Shown: positions 23,463-31,916 of the stretch, piece after piece | How positions within the stretch are numbered: position 1 is the first letter of the stretch | How the letters are laid out: every line of letters starts with the position of its first letter | Origin: RI-106 sp964496875 | GTDB lineage: Bacteria > Cyanobacteriota > Vampirovibrionia > Obscuribacterales > Obscuribacteraceae | Length of the DNA: 64,000 nt | Direction: 5' to 3' | NCBI GenBank assembly: GCA_964496875.1 | Contig: CAZCBH010000001.1 | Coordinates: 146,719 to 210,718, forward strand | Notes under the pieces: model-generated | Seen by the model: the letters and a program-made list of their open reading frames with translations, nothing else | Database searches by the model: none | What the model was told of the DNA's origin: nothing | Program-made: the position numbers and the translations under genes

Positions 23463-24026
23463 GTGTGTAGTTTTCATGCCCGTCTCATCGAGCTGGAGTC
23501 GGAGATAATCGCCAAGGAAGAGGCTGAAGCAGGTATCGCCGAGCTTACTCCCGATTGTCAGGTTATGCTCGAGATGGTAGAGAAGGAGGTCGGGGTCCAG
23601 CTTGCCGACCGCGTGCCGGGGGATTTCCGGGGCTGGATCTTTTATCGACGCCGCAAAGAGAATCTCCATGAGCTGGTAATCAACCGTGGACGAGCTTTCA
23701 AGGAAGGGGGGCTTTTCCCTCGTCATCTTGCCGGCTGCGATGTCTCTTTCGGTTTCGACACAGCCACCGAGTACCAGCGTGGTTTCGATGTCTCACCACC
23801 CCAGGACCTCGATCATCTCCTGGTCAATTTCGGCAAGAGCAAGTCAGGTCAAATAAGGGTCTTCCTCTGGTATGGCGAGAATATCTCGCCCTATCGCTTG
23901 ATCTTCGAAGCGGATATGGAAGAGGAGCCGCATAATGAACTGAGGGAAGCGGTGGTGGAAGCCTGTGTCTGGATCGTCAAGAAACCAAAAGAAAAGACTC
24001 TACCGGAATTTCTAGAGAGCTATTAG
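23463..24026 (+). CDS. Protein of unknown function
   Basis: A 187-residue soluble protein with an acidic helical start (LIELESEIIAKEEAEAG) and a beta-rich remainder (LHELVINRGRAF, LLVNFGKSK, IRVFLWYGENI). No family is recognised. It starts with GTG after a weak AGGAAGG site and ends tail-to-tail with the slipin gene, sharing 4 bp. Confidence 0.6.
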   Translation: MCSFHARLIELESEIIAKEEAEAGIAELTPDCQVMLEMVEKEVGVQLADRVPGDFRGWIFYRRRKENLHELVINRGRAFKEGGLFPRHLAGCDVSFGFDTATEYQRGFDVSPPQDLDHLLVNFGKSKSGQIRVFLWYGENISPYRLIFEADMEEEPHNELREAVVEACVWIVKKPKEKTLPEFLESY

Positions 24027-24874
24027 GCTTCTTCTTTTTCGGTGGCGCTCAAATCTATTTTGGCACCTTTATTTTGTGTTGTCTGAATGGTGTTGACGAT
24101 GGGCTCTACCATCTTCTCGATACCGGCTGGAAACCTTCGTTTGCCGTGCTCGAAGAGCTCTATCGGAATCGGGAAAATGATGGTGGAGTTATTCTCGGCA
24201 GATACCTCGACCATGGTCTGGAGCTGTCGAAGTTGCATCGCTCCTGGTGCCTGGGAGATTTTTATAGCTGCCTGGGAGAGCTTTTCGGCGGCTTGCAGTT
24301 CCCCGTCGGCGGCGACGATTTTAGCCCTTCTCTCCCGCTCCGCTTCGGCCTGCCTTGCCATGGCTCTCTGCATGCTCTCAGGAATCTCGACATCTTTGAC
24401 TTCCACTGAGTTCACTTTTATGCCCCAGCCTTCTGTCTGGCGGTCTATGATGGCGCTGAGTTTTTGGTTGATGGCGTCCCTTTCGGTAAGGAGTTCGTCC
24501 AGTTCGTGTTGACCGAGCACCGAACGCAGGGTGGTCTGGGCAATCTGGCTGGTGGCGGTGAAAGGGTCTTCCACTTTTGTGACCGCTTTAAAAGGATCTA
24601 CGACCTGGAAGAAGCAGACCGCGGCGGTCTTGGCCGAAACGTTGTCCTTGGTGATGATCTCCTGCATCGGAATGGACATGGTGATCACCCGGAGGTCGAC
24701 TTTTTTATGGGCCTGGGCGATAGGCCAGACGAAGCAAGGCCCGGGACCTATTACCCCGGTGGCTTTACCCAGGGTAAAGATGACCAGCCGGTCGTATTCC
24801 TTGATGAATTTGATGCCGGAAAGCAGATAGCCCAGGGCAAGGAAAAAGATAATGCCGAAAAATTCCATTGACAT
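24023..24874 (-). CDS. Slipin / stomatin-like SPFH membrane protein
   Basis: A 283-residue SPFH (band 7) protein: one N-terminal helix (FFGIIFFLALGYLLSG), the SPFH core with GPGPCFVWPI, TKDNVSAKTAAVCFFQVVDP and QTTLRSVLGQHELDELLTER, then a charged coiled coil (ARQAEAERERRAKIVAADGE). Slipins oligomerise on membranes and organise or protect membrane proteins. Many sit next to an NfeD protease partner, which I do not see here. The gene stands between a converging unknown gene and rsmB. Confidence 0.9.
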   Translation of the reverse strand: MSMEFFGIIFFLALGYLLSGIKFIKEYDRLVIFTLGKATGVIGPGPCFVWPIAQAHKKVDLRVITMSIPMQEIITKDNVSAKTAAVCFFQVVDPFKAVTKVEDPFTATSQIAQTTLRSVLGQHELDELLTERDAINQKLSAIIDRQTEGWGIKVNSVEVKDVEIPESMQRAMARQAEAERERRAKIVAADGELQAAEKLSQAAIKISQAPGAMQLRQLQTMVEVSAENNSTIIFPIPIELFEHGKRRFPAGIEKMVEPIVNTIQTTQNKGAKIDLSATEKEEA

Positions 24875-24920
24875 CTCTCCTCAGAATTCAAGACCGACTC
24901 TTAGAGTTAATAGGACCATA

Positions 24921-26330
24921 TTACTGCATTTCTTGATCCGGAGCTTTGCGCAACCGGGCGATGAAGAATCCGGAAAGGCCTCTTATACCGGGGTGCAAAA
25001 GAAGCATACCGGCTTTGGCGGTGTCGGATAATCGCTCGTCACTCTTGAGGCTTTCGGGCAAGTACGGGGTCAAATCTTCCAGCTTGAAGCTCTCGCCCCA
25101 TTTTTTCAAGAAACTTTCTATCACCGCCTGATTCTCTTCGGGCTCCAGGGAGCAAGTGGAATAAACCAGGACTCCACCTGGTTTGACAAGAGTAGCGGCA
25201 TTATCTAGAAGGGCTCCCTGTAAAATCGGCAATTCTTTGAGATCTTCCGGTTTTTTGCGATATTTCAAATCAGATCGGCGGTTGAGGACCCCTGTGCCCG
25301 AGCAGGGTGCGTCAACCAGTACGCTGTCAGCCAGGCGCTCGAACTGGAACTCTCGACCGTCGCCGGTCCTTATCTCGATATTCGAAAGAGAGAGTCTGGA
25401 TCGGTTTTTTTTGAGTTCAGCGAGGCGCTTTTCGTAGATGTCCACGGCGATGACCTTGCCTTTGCCCTCCAGCATCTCCGCCAGGTGCAGGCTCTTGCCG
25501 CCCGGGGCGGCACATAGGTCAATCACCGTCGTATCCTGATTCGGATGCACTATTTCTGATACCAGAGAAGCGGCTTCGTCCTGGATGCTGAAAAGACCTT
25601 CTTTAAAGCCGGGCAGATCTTCCAGGCGACCACGCCCCCGCGACAGAATTCTGAATACTCCATCCACCACCGAGGATGGCTCCAGTTCGACACCGGCTCT
25701 AGCAAGGATAACCTGGAGTCCCTCGGCGCTAATAGCGGTTCTATTGACCCGAATAAAGACTTTAGGCTCTGCCTGGGACTCTTTCAGGACTTCAAGAGTC
25801 GTCTCCGGACCCAGATGCTCGCGCCAGCGTTCAATCAACCAGACAGGCATCGAATAATATTCGGAGAGTTCGCTTACCCCCAGGTTATGATCCGGTTGGG
25901 GAATTCGGGGAGCAAAGACGACGGATTCTTCTCTCTTTCTCAGATAGCTACGCAGGACGGCATTGGAGTATTTCGCCAGCCCCTCGTGACCGCAACTGCG
26001 GGCGATACTGGTACAGGTGTTGAGCACCGCGGACGGTGGGATGTCTTCGAGATACTCGAGCTGATAGACACCGATGCGTAAAGTATTGAGGAGAACCGTC
26101 GGAATCTTATCGAGCGGCTTCTTAGAGAATGGTCTCAGCATGCTGTCCAGATGGGAGCGGTGGCGGATTACGCCTTGCACTATGTGGGTGACCAGGGCTC
26201 TGTCTCGCACCGAGAGGTCGCTTTTCTCCAGGGCTTTCGAGAGAGCGATATTGGCGTAGGCCCCTTCGTTTTCGATCCGAAGCAAAGTCTCCAGGGCGAT
26301 TCTTCTCGAGCTGACTCCTTTTTCCGCCAT
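24921..26330 (-). CDS. rsmB: 16S rRNA (cytosine(967)-C(5))-methyltransferase
   Basis: A 469-residue protein with the two parts expected of RsmB: an N-terminal NusB-like RNA-binding domain (SSRRIALETLLRIENEGAY, VRDRALVTHIVQGVIRHR) and a C-terminal SAM-dependent domain. Both catalytic cysteine motifs are present, DAPCSGTG and STCSLEPEENQ, and the SAM motif DLCAAPGGKSLHLAEML is intact. It methylates C967 of 16S rRNA. It starts 1 bp after the fmt stop and is surely cotranscribed with fmt, as in many bacteria. Confidence 0.95.
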   Translation of the reverse strand: MAEKGVSSRRIALETLLRIENEGAYANIALSKALEKSDLSVRDRALVTHIVQGVIRHRSHLDSMLRPFSKKPLDKIPTVLLNTLRIGVYQLEYLEDIPPSAVLNTCTSIARSCGHEGLAKYSNAVLRSYLRKREESVVFAPRIPQPDHNLGVSELSEYYSMPVWLIERWREHLGPETTLEVLKESQAEPKVFIRVNRTAISAEGLQVILARAGVELEPSSVVDGVFRILSRGRGRLEDLPGFKEGLFSIQDEAASLVSEIVHPNQDTTVIDLCAAPGGKSLHLAEMLEGKGKVIAVDIYEKRLAELKKNRSRLSLSNIEIRTGDGREFQFERLADSVLVDAPCSGTGVLNRRSDLKYRKKPEDLKELPILQGALLDNAATLVKPGGVLVYSTCSLEPEENQAVIESFLKKWGESFKLEDLTPYLPESLKSDERLSDTAKAGMLLLHPGIRGLSGFFIARLRKAPDQEMQ

Positions 26331-26331
26331 T

Positions 26332-27285
26332 TCAGTCCGTCACTTTGGAAAGCGTCTCTCCGCTCTCCAGTCTGATGCCGTTCGCCCAATCTCCGGCTTG
26401 CATCTTAGGCTTGTTTCGAGGCTGTACGGTAATGAGCTCCAGCCGCCCAGTTCCATCCTCGCCACAGGATACCGTGATTTTCTTACCATCTTTTATAAGA
26501 AGACCGGGCTGAGACGCCGAAGCATCTTCCAGAGGAGAAGTTTTGATGATTTTTATAGGCTCGCCCCTGAATTGGCTCACGGTGCCCGGCCAGGGCACCA
26601 GACCTCGGACGAGATTGTGGATTTTAAGAGTTTCTTGCGACCAATCTATGTTAGAGAGATTTCGATCTAGTAGTGGCGCATATGATGCCATACTATCGTC
26701 CTGGGGGACAGGTTCGATTGTTCCTGCTTCCAGTCTTTTGAGAGTCTCGACCATTAGAACCGCACCACTTTCGGAAAGAAGACGAGCCAGCTCCACCGCA
26801 TCGGTATGCAACTCTATAGGTACTTCGTTTTTGAGAAGCATGGCGCCGGTGTCTACGCCGACATCGGTACACATTGTCGTATTGCCTGCCTTAGAATGCC
26901 CATTTATAATCGCCCAGTTTATAGGAGCGGCTCCGCGTAAAGAGGGAAGCAGGGACCCGTGCAGGTTTATTACTCCCAGTGGTGCCATCTCCAGAACCGG
27001 CTTCTTGAGAATCTGGCCGAATGCCACCATCACAATAACATCAGGTTTGAGCGCTCGCATCGCTTCGACAATCTCTTTCTCTTTTGCCAGTTTAACCGGC
27101 TGCAAGACCTCTATTCCATAATCGAGAGCCACCACTTTTACCGGCGGCGCCTGCACTTTGTTGCCGCGGCCGCTTGGCCGGTCGGGTTGGCATACCACTG
27201 CCACCACCTCGAAGCCGGGCTCTTTTATAAGAGCCTTTAGTGTAGGTACCGCAAATTCCGGTGTGCCGAGGTAGATGATTCGCAC
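26332..27285 (-). CDS. fmt: Methionyl-tRNA formyltransferase
   Basis: A 317-residue enzyme that formylates Met-tRNA for translation initiation, using 10-formyl-tetrahydrofolate. It begins MRIIYLGTPEFAVPTL. The catalytic region NLHGSLLPSLRGAAPINWAI has the family Asn, His and SLLP loop, and TDVGVDTGAML follows. The C-terminal OB-like domain is of normal size. It lies head-to-tail with rsmB and 5 bp after the Sm-like small gene. Confidence 0.95.
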   Translation of the reverse strand: MRIIYLGTPEFAVPTLKALIKEPGFEVVAVVCQPDRPSGRGNKVQAPPVKVVALDYGIEVLQPVKLAKEKEIVEAMRALKPDVIVMVAFGQILKKPVLEMAPLGVINLHGSLLPSLRGAAPINWAIINGHSKAGNTTMCTDVGVDTGAMLLKNEVPIELHTDAVELARLLSESGAVLMVETLKRLEAGTIEPVPQDDSMASYAPLLDRNLSNIDWSQETLKIHNLVRGLVPWPGTVSQFRGEPIKIIKTSPLEDASASQPGLLIKDGKKITVSCGEDGTGRLELITVQPRNKPKMQAGDWANGIRLESGETLSKVTD

Positions 27286-27290
27286 AGGGA

Positions 27291-27512
27291 CTACTCTCTA
27301 ACGTCTAAGCTAATCTCGACAATTTGATCGAAGTTGAGGCAGCAGTTGTCGTCGAGCATGATATACATCAGCCGGTTCTGTCCTTCGAAGGCCAGGTTGG
27401 TGAGCTGACCATGATACTCACCACCTCTAACGGTCAGAACTCGGACAGACTGGCCGACCCACTGTCTTAGATAAATCCGCTTGTCTGCATTCTGTTGGGA
27501 CGTATTGGGCAT
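27291..27512 (-). CDS. Small beta-barrel protein, possibly Sm/Hfq-like
   Basis: A 73-residue protein. After a polar start, residues 20-73 have the strand pattern of an Sm-like barrel: VGQSVRVLTVRGGEYHGQL, then NLAFEGQNRLMYIMLDD and a last pair of strands FDQIVEISLD. Sm-like folds often show a first motif with G, an N in the loop and a short closing strand. I infer a possible LSm or other small RNA-binding or scaffold protein. It is not a standard Hfq. It lies 5 bp upstream of fmt and is likely in the same transcript. Confidence 0.55.
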   Translation of the reverse strand: MPNTSQQNADKRIYLRQWVGQSVRVLTVRGGEYHGQLTNLAFEGQNRLMYIMLDDNCCLNFDQIVEISLDVRE

Positions 27513-27545
27513 GCTTGGCTTCCAGCCTCCTGAATACTTTGGAAT

Positions 27546-28196
27546 TTATTCTAAACCATCGAAATTGACCTGTTCATGAATCGGCTTAATTTTTCGCAAA
27601 ATGGCGAGCAGTCGGTCATAGTCGGACCTCATGATCGTGGACAGAGAGCGACCGGCATCGAGAAGAAATCGGTCGTCCTGGTTTGTGGCCTGGTAGGCTT
27701 CACGAATGGTGGCAGCTATCAGTTCATCCACCGGACTATCGTTGACCCCGGTGAGCAGCCTTAGAAAATCGAAGCCGGCGGTGGCTTTTTCAATATCCTC
27801 CGGACTGGCCGGATAGACGAAGTCGTGCACCTCCGGCGGCTGGGGCGGAAGATGCTGAAACATGCGGTCGACTATCATGTAGCCTACTACTAAGGCGTGC
27901 ACCTCGGTGCGCAGTAACGAGAATATATGCGGTTGGGCAAGCTGGAGCTCTTGTCTAGTCATTCCCAGAGCCGAAGGTCGGTGCACCGCATCTTGTGGAC
28001 CGGTGGATACATTGGTGACCACGGCAATCACAGAGATGCCGTTCTCTTCCGATTCTACCTTGAGGAAGCTGCCAAAACGCGGTCTGACAGGCAGATTCGG
28101 TTCGTCGTCATGGCGATTGACGCACTCGGCAGTGAAACGAGTTATGGAAGAGGAGATGACCTCGGCTATGGGAAGCGACCCGGAGGGAATCGTCAT
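27546..28196 (-). CDS. HAS-barrel domain protein
   Basis: A 216-residue protein resembling the HAS-barrel family found throughout cyanobacteria. Features are a beta-barrel start with a GSFLKVE turn, then VVTNVSTGPQDAVHRPSALGM, QPHIFSLLRTEVHALVVGY and LPPQPPEVHDFVYP, and a helical C-terminus. HAS barrels also cap HerA and ATP synthases; the role of the stand-alone cyanobacterial form is unknown. It lies between the Sm-like gene and a lipoprotein, on the same strand. Confidence 0.75.
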   Translation of the reverse strand: MTIPSGSLPIAEVISSSITRFTAECVNRHDDEPNLPVRPRFGSFLKVESEENGISVIAVVTNVSTGPQDAVHRPSALGMTRQELQLAQPHIFSLLRTEVHALVVGYMIVDRMFQHLPPQPPEVHDFVYPASPEDIEKATAGFDFLRLLTGVNDSPVDELIAATIREAYQATNQDDRFLLDAGRSLSTIMRSDYDRLLAILRKIKPIHEQVNFDGLE

Positions 28197-28212
28197 AATA
28201 GATATTGCTGAA

Positions 28213-28734
28213 TTAATCTGTGGCCGGAGTCAATTCGTTGGGAGTGAAGTTGTCCATCTCTTTTTCGGATACAGGATCGTCCACCGATTTGCCCTGGGAG
28301 ACGCTTATGGTTGTTTTGCCGTCGTCTTCAGCCATGGTGACACTGACTTCTAGATCATCTTTATGACCTGAGATGATGATCAGCCTGGGCAACTTGTTGG
28401 TTTCATCCACTGTCCAACCTTCTTTATCCATTTTCTCCTGATACCATCCCGTCACCTTTTCCATCGAATCAGGAGAGGACATCGACAGGAATCTTGCCTG
28501 TTCTCCTTCCGCATCATGGGCATTGGTAGCGCCTGCCACCACCGATTCAGGATAGACAAAGGGCTTCAGCTCTCGAGGCAGGTCTTTGCCGCCTTCGCTG
28601 AATGTATGGGTCATACCGGCCGATTTGAAAGTAACCTGCTTATCATTGTTGCAGGCTGTTATCAATGTAGCTGACGACAGGGTCAACAGGGCTGGTATTA
28701 CTAATAGTGCTTTTCTTATGGAAAGTTTGCTCAA
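28213..28734 (-). CDS. Lipoprotein of unknown function
   Basis: A 173-residue protein with a lipoprotein signal (lipobox LITAC near residue 28). The mature part contains VTGWYQEKMDKEGWTV followed by beta strands, the same pattern seen in the secreted protein at 14225-14716. It ends in an acidic tail. It is next to the HAS-barrel gene (16-bp gap) and probably cotranscribed. Function unknown. Confidence 0.7.
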   Translation of the reverse strand: MSKLSIRKALLVIPALLTLSSATLITACNNDKQVTFKSAGMTHTFSEGGKDLPRELKPFVYPESVVAGATNAHDAEGEQARFLSMSSPDSMEKVTGWYQEKMDKEGWTVDETNKLPRLIIISGHKDDLEVSVTMAEDDGKTTISVSQGKSVDDPVSEKEMDNFTPNELTPATD

Positions 28735-28816
28735 GGGCGACCTCCGGAGCTTAATTTCGCCTTTCTTTTCGCTAGCAATTCTAGCACTGTTTCGAACCGG
28801 AACAGGCGGTTGTCAA

Positions 28817-29695
28817 TCAGCTTCTCTCCTCCAGCATCCCTTCTCCGAATAAATTTATCGAGAGTATGGTCAAAGATATGAGTAGAGCAGGGATTAATGG
28901 TGCCCACCAGTTGGCGTAGAAGAAGTCACTTTGAGCCTGACGCAGCATTCCGCCCCAGCTTGGCGTGGCAGGACCCGGACCGAGACCCAGAAAGCTTAGA
29001 CCGGCCTCCATCACCACCGCGTCGGAGACCAGCAAAATGACCTGGATCAGGATGATTCGCCGGGCATTGGGCAGCAAATGTCTCAGCAAAAGCCGGATTC
29101 TACCGGCACCAAGGGATACGGCCGCCTCTATATACTCTTCCAGAAGCAGAGCGCTAATTTTTGTATGGGCGATTCTAGCTGCCTCCAGCCAGGAGGTTGC
29201 CGATATGACCAGGATAATGGAAAGAAGCGGAATCAGCCCCAGAGAGGATCTGGTCACACCCAGAAACTCCAGCACCTCCACTGGCAGCCCCTGGGTGAAT
29301 TCGGGCGTTTTTATGAGAGCGGTCAGAGCAAGCAGAAGAATCAAGCTTGGAATAGCCAGGAGGGCATCTACTATGCGCATCATCAGGGTGCTTATGCCGG
29401 TACCGGCTAGAGAGGCGGCTGCGCCCCAGAGAGTGCCGAAGCTGACAGCTATTGAAGCCGAAATCAGACCGATGGCAAGCGAGTTGCGTGCTCCCAGGCA
29501 GGCTATGGTAAAGAGATCATGACCGAGGCTATCGGTTCCCAGCAGGTGACCGGGGCTCAACGGCACAAGATTGAAGGCGTCTAAATTGGGCGCAAGACCG
29601 GCTGGATCCGGACCGAAACTCTGTCCCAGAAGACAGAGTCCGCTCAGGAACAGGAAGATGGTAAGAGCCCCTTTTACTTTGGTGTTCATCTTCAA
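28817..29695 (-). CDS. Oligopeptide-type ABC transporter permease (DppC/OppC family)
   Basis: A 292-residue inner-membrane permease. It has the N-terminal helix, the family stretch HLLGTDSLGHDLFTIACLGARNS (shown in parts: GTDSLGHDLF, GARNS) and the cytoplasmic loop EAAVSLGAGRIRLLLRHLLPN that contacts the ATPase. Together with the DppB-type gene it would form the membrane channel of a peptide or nickel importer. No substrate-binding protein or ATPase gene is in the window. A TTG at 29695 has GAGG at good spacing; an ATG two codons on is an alternative. It overlaps the upstream permease by 4 nt. Confidence 0.88.
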   Translation of the reverse strand: MKMNTKVKGALTIFLFLSGLCLLGQSFGPDPAGLAPNLDAFNLVPLSPGHLLGTDSLGHDLFTIACLGARNSLAIGLISASIAVSFGTLWGAAASLAGTGISTLMMRIVDALLAIPSLILLLALTALIKTPEFTQGLPVEVLEFLGVTRSSLGLIPLLSIILVISATSWLEAARIAHTKISALLLEEYIEAAVSLGAGRIRLLLRHLLPNARRIILIQVILLVSDAVVMEAGLSFLGLGPGPATPSWGGMLRQAQSDFFYANWWAPLIPALLISLTILSINLFGEGMLEERS

Positions 29696-30735
29696 AGCTT
29701 CCTCAACCTGACCGAATCTTCGGCTTTTGCCGTCTCTATTTCGTCGCGAAGGCGGGGGTCTATAAAAGGAGCAATTAAATCAGCCAGTAGATTGCCCAGG
29801 ATTACCATGGTGCCGTAGAGCATTATCAATGAGGTCATCACCGGATAATTGCGCCCGAAAGTGGCATCCACCGCCAGCCGTCCCGTTCCCGGCCAGCCGA
29901 ATATAGACTCAATCAGGACTGATCCGCCTATAAGGGCAGGCAGAGAAAGGGCGAGCAGATTGAGCACCGGCAAAAGGCAGTTGCGGCTTACATGAACGAG
30001 AATGACTCGGAAATAAGGCATACCTTTTGCTATGGCCAGGGTTACATAGTTTCTTTCGATCTCATCGAGGGCGAGGCTGCGTATAAATAGTGCCACTTTG
30101 GCTGCCCGGCCAAGCGCCAGGGAGAAAGCAGGCAGGAGGACAAAAGGAAGCAGCGCGACCAGGGCACTGCCTCTGTCTAAATCTAGTCGGGCGAATACAG
30201 GAATAAAATGGAGCGTTGGCCGATCCGCTGCTAAGTAAACCAGGGCGAGAGCGGTGAGAAAGGCTGGTATAGAGTAGAGAAATAGGGTGGAAGTCAGCAA
30301 AATGCCTTCTAATAGTGGCCAGCGACTCCTGATAAAAACCAGAACCAGTCCCCAGACTGTGCCTGTGCTGAAGCTGATGATAATGGCGGTGCCGGTTAGA
30401 AGAATTGTGGCTGGCAGCCTCTCTAGAATCACTTCCAGAACCGGGCGGTTGTCTTGATAGGAGCGGCCGAGCTCTCCATGCCCGGCCCAGCCCATAAGCC
30501 AGCGAGCATATTGAATCGGCAACGGGTCGTCAAGACCGAAGCGTTTGCGCATGAAGGCTAGTTCTTCCCGGGAGATATCCCGGGTGCTCTCTCCTAGTAG
30601 AGCCTCCACCGGATCTCCGGGCAGGGCCCGAACCAGACCAAAAGAGATCACCGAAAGAATAAAGAGAAGCGGCAGAGCCTGGAGGAATCTTTTCCAGATT
30701 ATCTGAGCCAGGGTGATCGAGCCTCCTCTTGTCAA
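29692..30735 (-). CDS. Oligopeptide-type ABC transporter permease (DppB/OppB family)
   Basis: A permease of about 347 residues. Family features are the N-terminal helix followed by RALPGDPVEALLGES, then RKRFGLDDPLPIQYARWL, and the loop VTLAIAKGMPYFRVILVHVSRN that contacts the ATPase. The last part reads VLIESIFGWPGTGRLAVDA. It pairs with the DppC-type gene (4-nt overlap). The TTG start at 30735 has no ribosome site. A strong AGGAGG lies inside the frame a few codons later, so the true start may be a rare codon downstream. Confidence 0.85.
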   Translation of the reverse strand: MTRGGSITLAQIIWKRFLQALPLLFILSVISFGLVRALPGDPVEALLGESTRDISREELAFMRKRFGLDDPLPIQYARWLMGWAGHGELGRSYQDNRPVLEVILERLPATILLTGTAIIISFSTGTVWGLVLVFIRSRWPLLEGILLTSTLFLYSIPAFLTALALVYLAADRPTLHFIPVFARLDLDRGSALVALLPFVLLPAFSLALGRAAKVALFIRSLALDEIERNYVTLAIAKGMPYFRVILVHVSRNCLLPVLNLLALSLPALIGGSVLIESIFGWPGTGRLAVDATFGRNYPVMTSLIMLYGTMVILGNLLADLIAPFIDPRLRDEIETAKAEDSVRLRKL

Positions 30736-30849
30736 TAGATAAATTAGCTTCCAGGTAACGTCTTATGATACAGAAGCTTTTCGCGTTGACAATCGGCTGT
30801 CTCAAGACTTAGGATCAGAAGCCTGGGGCAACCGTATGATGTGATCAAC

Positions 30850-30920
<71 letters not shown>

Positions 30921-30972
30921 TATTTTTTCTTTCTTAAATGCGAGGACTATCGGGTTATAATTGAATACTTGA

Positions 30973-31045
30973 GGGCGGTTGGCGCAGTTGGTAGCGCATC
31001 ACTTTGACATAGTGGGGGCCACTGGTTCGAATCCAGTACCGCCCA
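30973..31045 (+). tRNA. tRNA-Val (GAC)
   Basis: A 73-nt cloverleaf. The acceptor stem is GGGCGGT/ACCGCCC with A as discriminator base, the D stem GCGC/GCGC, the anticodon loop TTGACAT (anticodon GAC) and the T arm ACTGG TTCGAAT CCAGT. CCA is not encoded. It lies 52 bp after tRNA-Cys and shares a terminator with it. Confidence 0.95.
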
Positions 31046-31087
31046 AATTTTTCCCCGATATCTTTATCAGATTGCCTAGAATCAACT

Positions 31088-31120
31088 AATTGCTTTATAG
31101 TGCTATAAAGCAATTTTTTT
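31088..31120 (+). terminator. Rho-independent terminator after the tRNA pair
   Basis: AATTGCTTTATA pairs perfectly with TATAAAGCAATT around a GTGC loop, followed by a run of T residues to 31120. It lies 42 bp after tRNA-Val, so it likely ends the tRNA transcript. The DUF1501 gene begins just beyond. Confidence 0.9.
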
Positions 31121-31136
31121 GTACTTGATCAGGCTC

Positions 31137-31916
31137 ATGGACGATTTGAAGCGATACTCGAGAAGAGAGATTTTGAAGCGTGGAGCAGGCGCGCTCTCCG
31201 CTTTGAGTTTTGCCGGCAGCTTACCATCCCCGCTTTCTGCTGAGGACATTCTGGTCGTCAGGCTATCGGGTGGAAACGATGCACTGAATACGGTGGTGCC
31301 GCTTCAGTGCGATGACTACAGGCGATATCGCCGCTCTATCTCTATATCAGAAAGCGATCTTATCGAACTTACCGAAGGGTATGGTCTACACCCGGCTCTG
31401 ACCGAGACAGCTCGGCTTTATCGCAAAGGGGATCTGGCTCTTCTTCTTGGTGTCGGATTCTCGGCCGATGCTGAAACCAGCTCCCATGAACTGGCCGATT
31501 ATTTCTGGAAGACCGGAGATCTAAAAGCCGATGGTTTTCTCGCTCAAGAGAATCCGAAGTTTTTTCTTAATTGCAGATATGTGGAGCTGGAGGGTTTCGA
31601 TACCCATCGTGATCAGCTAAGGAAACAAGCAAGTGCCCTTGAAAAATTGGATCGACTGATCAGCCGGGAGTACTCTCAAACGAAGACGATATTCATCTAT
31701 TCTGAGTTCGGAAGAAGCCTCAAAGAGAATGAAGAAGGTGGAACGGATCATGGTCTCGCTGGTCTTGCCATGCTTGTAGGCGGCAAGGTCCGTGGTGGAA
31801 TCTACGGAGAATATCGCTTCGAAGGCGAGAACCTGGCCTCTGTTCTAGAGCCGAGCATCATATATGATGCCATAGAGAAAAGAGACTTTGGCAGGCAGAA
31901 TCTCTATTTTTCGTAA
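31137..31916 (+). CDS. Short DUF1501-family exported protein
   Basis: About 259 residues from the ATG at 31137 (a TTG at 31119 is also in frame). It begins with a Tat-like signal (YSRREILKRGAGALSAL). The DUF1501 family is recognised from LSGGNDALNTVVPL, GLHPALTETARLYRKGDLALLLGVGF, LEGFDTHRDQ and IYSEFGRSLKENEEGGTDHG. Members are usually about 400 residues or more. Here the long segment normally between the SHELADYFWKTG part and the FDTH motif is nearly gone. The function of the family is unknown. The C-terminus overlaps the TPR gene on the other strand by 13 bp. Confidence 0.75.
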   Translation: MDDLKRYSRREILKRGAGALSALSFAGSLPSPLSAEDILVVRLSGGNDALNTVVPLQCDDYRRYRRSISISESDLIELTEGYGLHPALTETARLYRKGDLALLLGVGFSADAETSSHELADYFWKTGDLKADGFLAQENPKFFLNCRYVELEGFDTHRDQLRKQASALEKLDRLISREYSQTKTIFIYSEFGRSLKENEEGGTDHGLAGLAMLVGGKVRGGIYGEYRFEGENLASVLEPSIIYDAIEKRDFGRQNLYFS

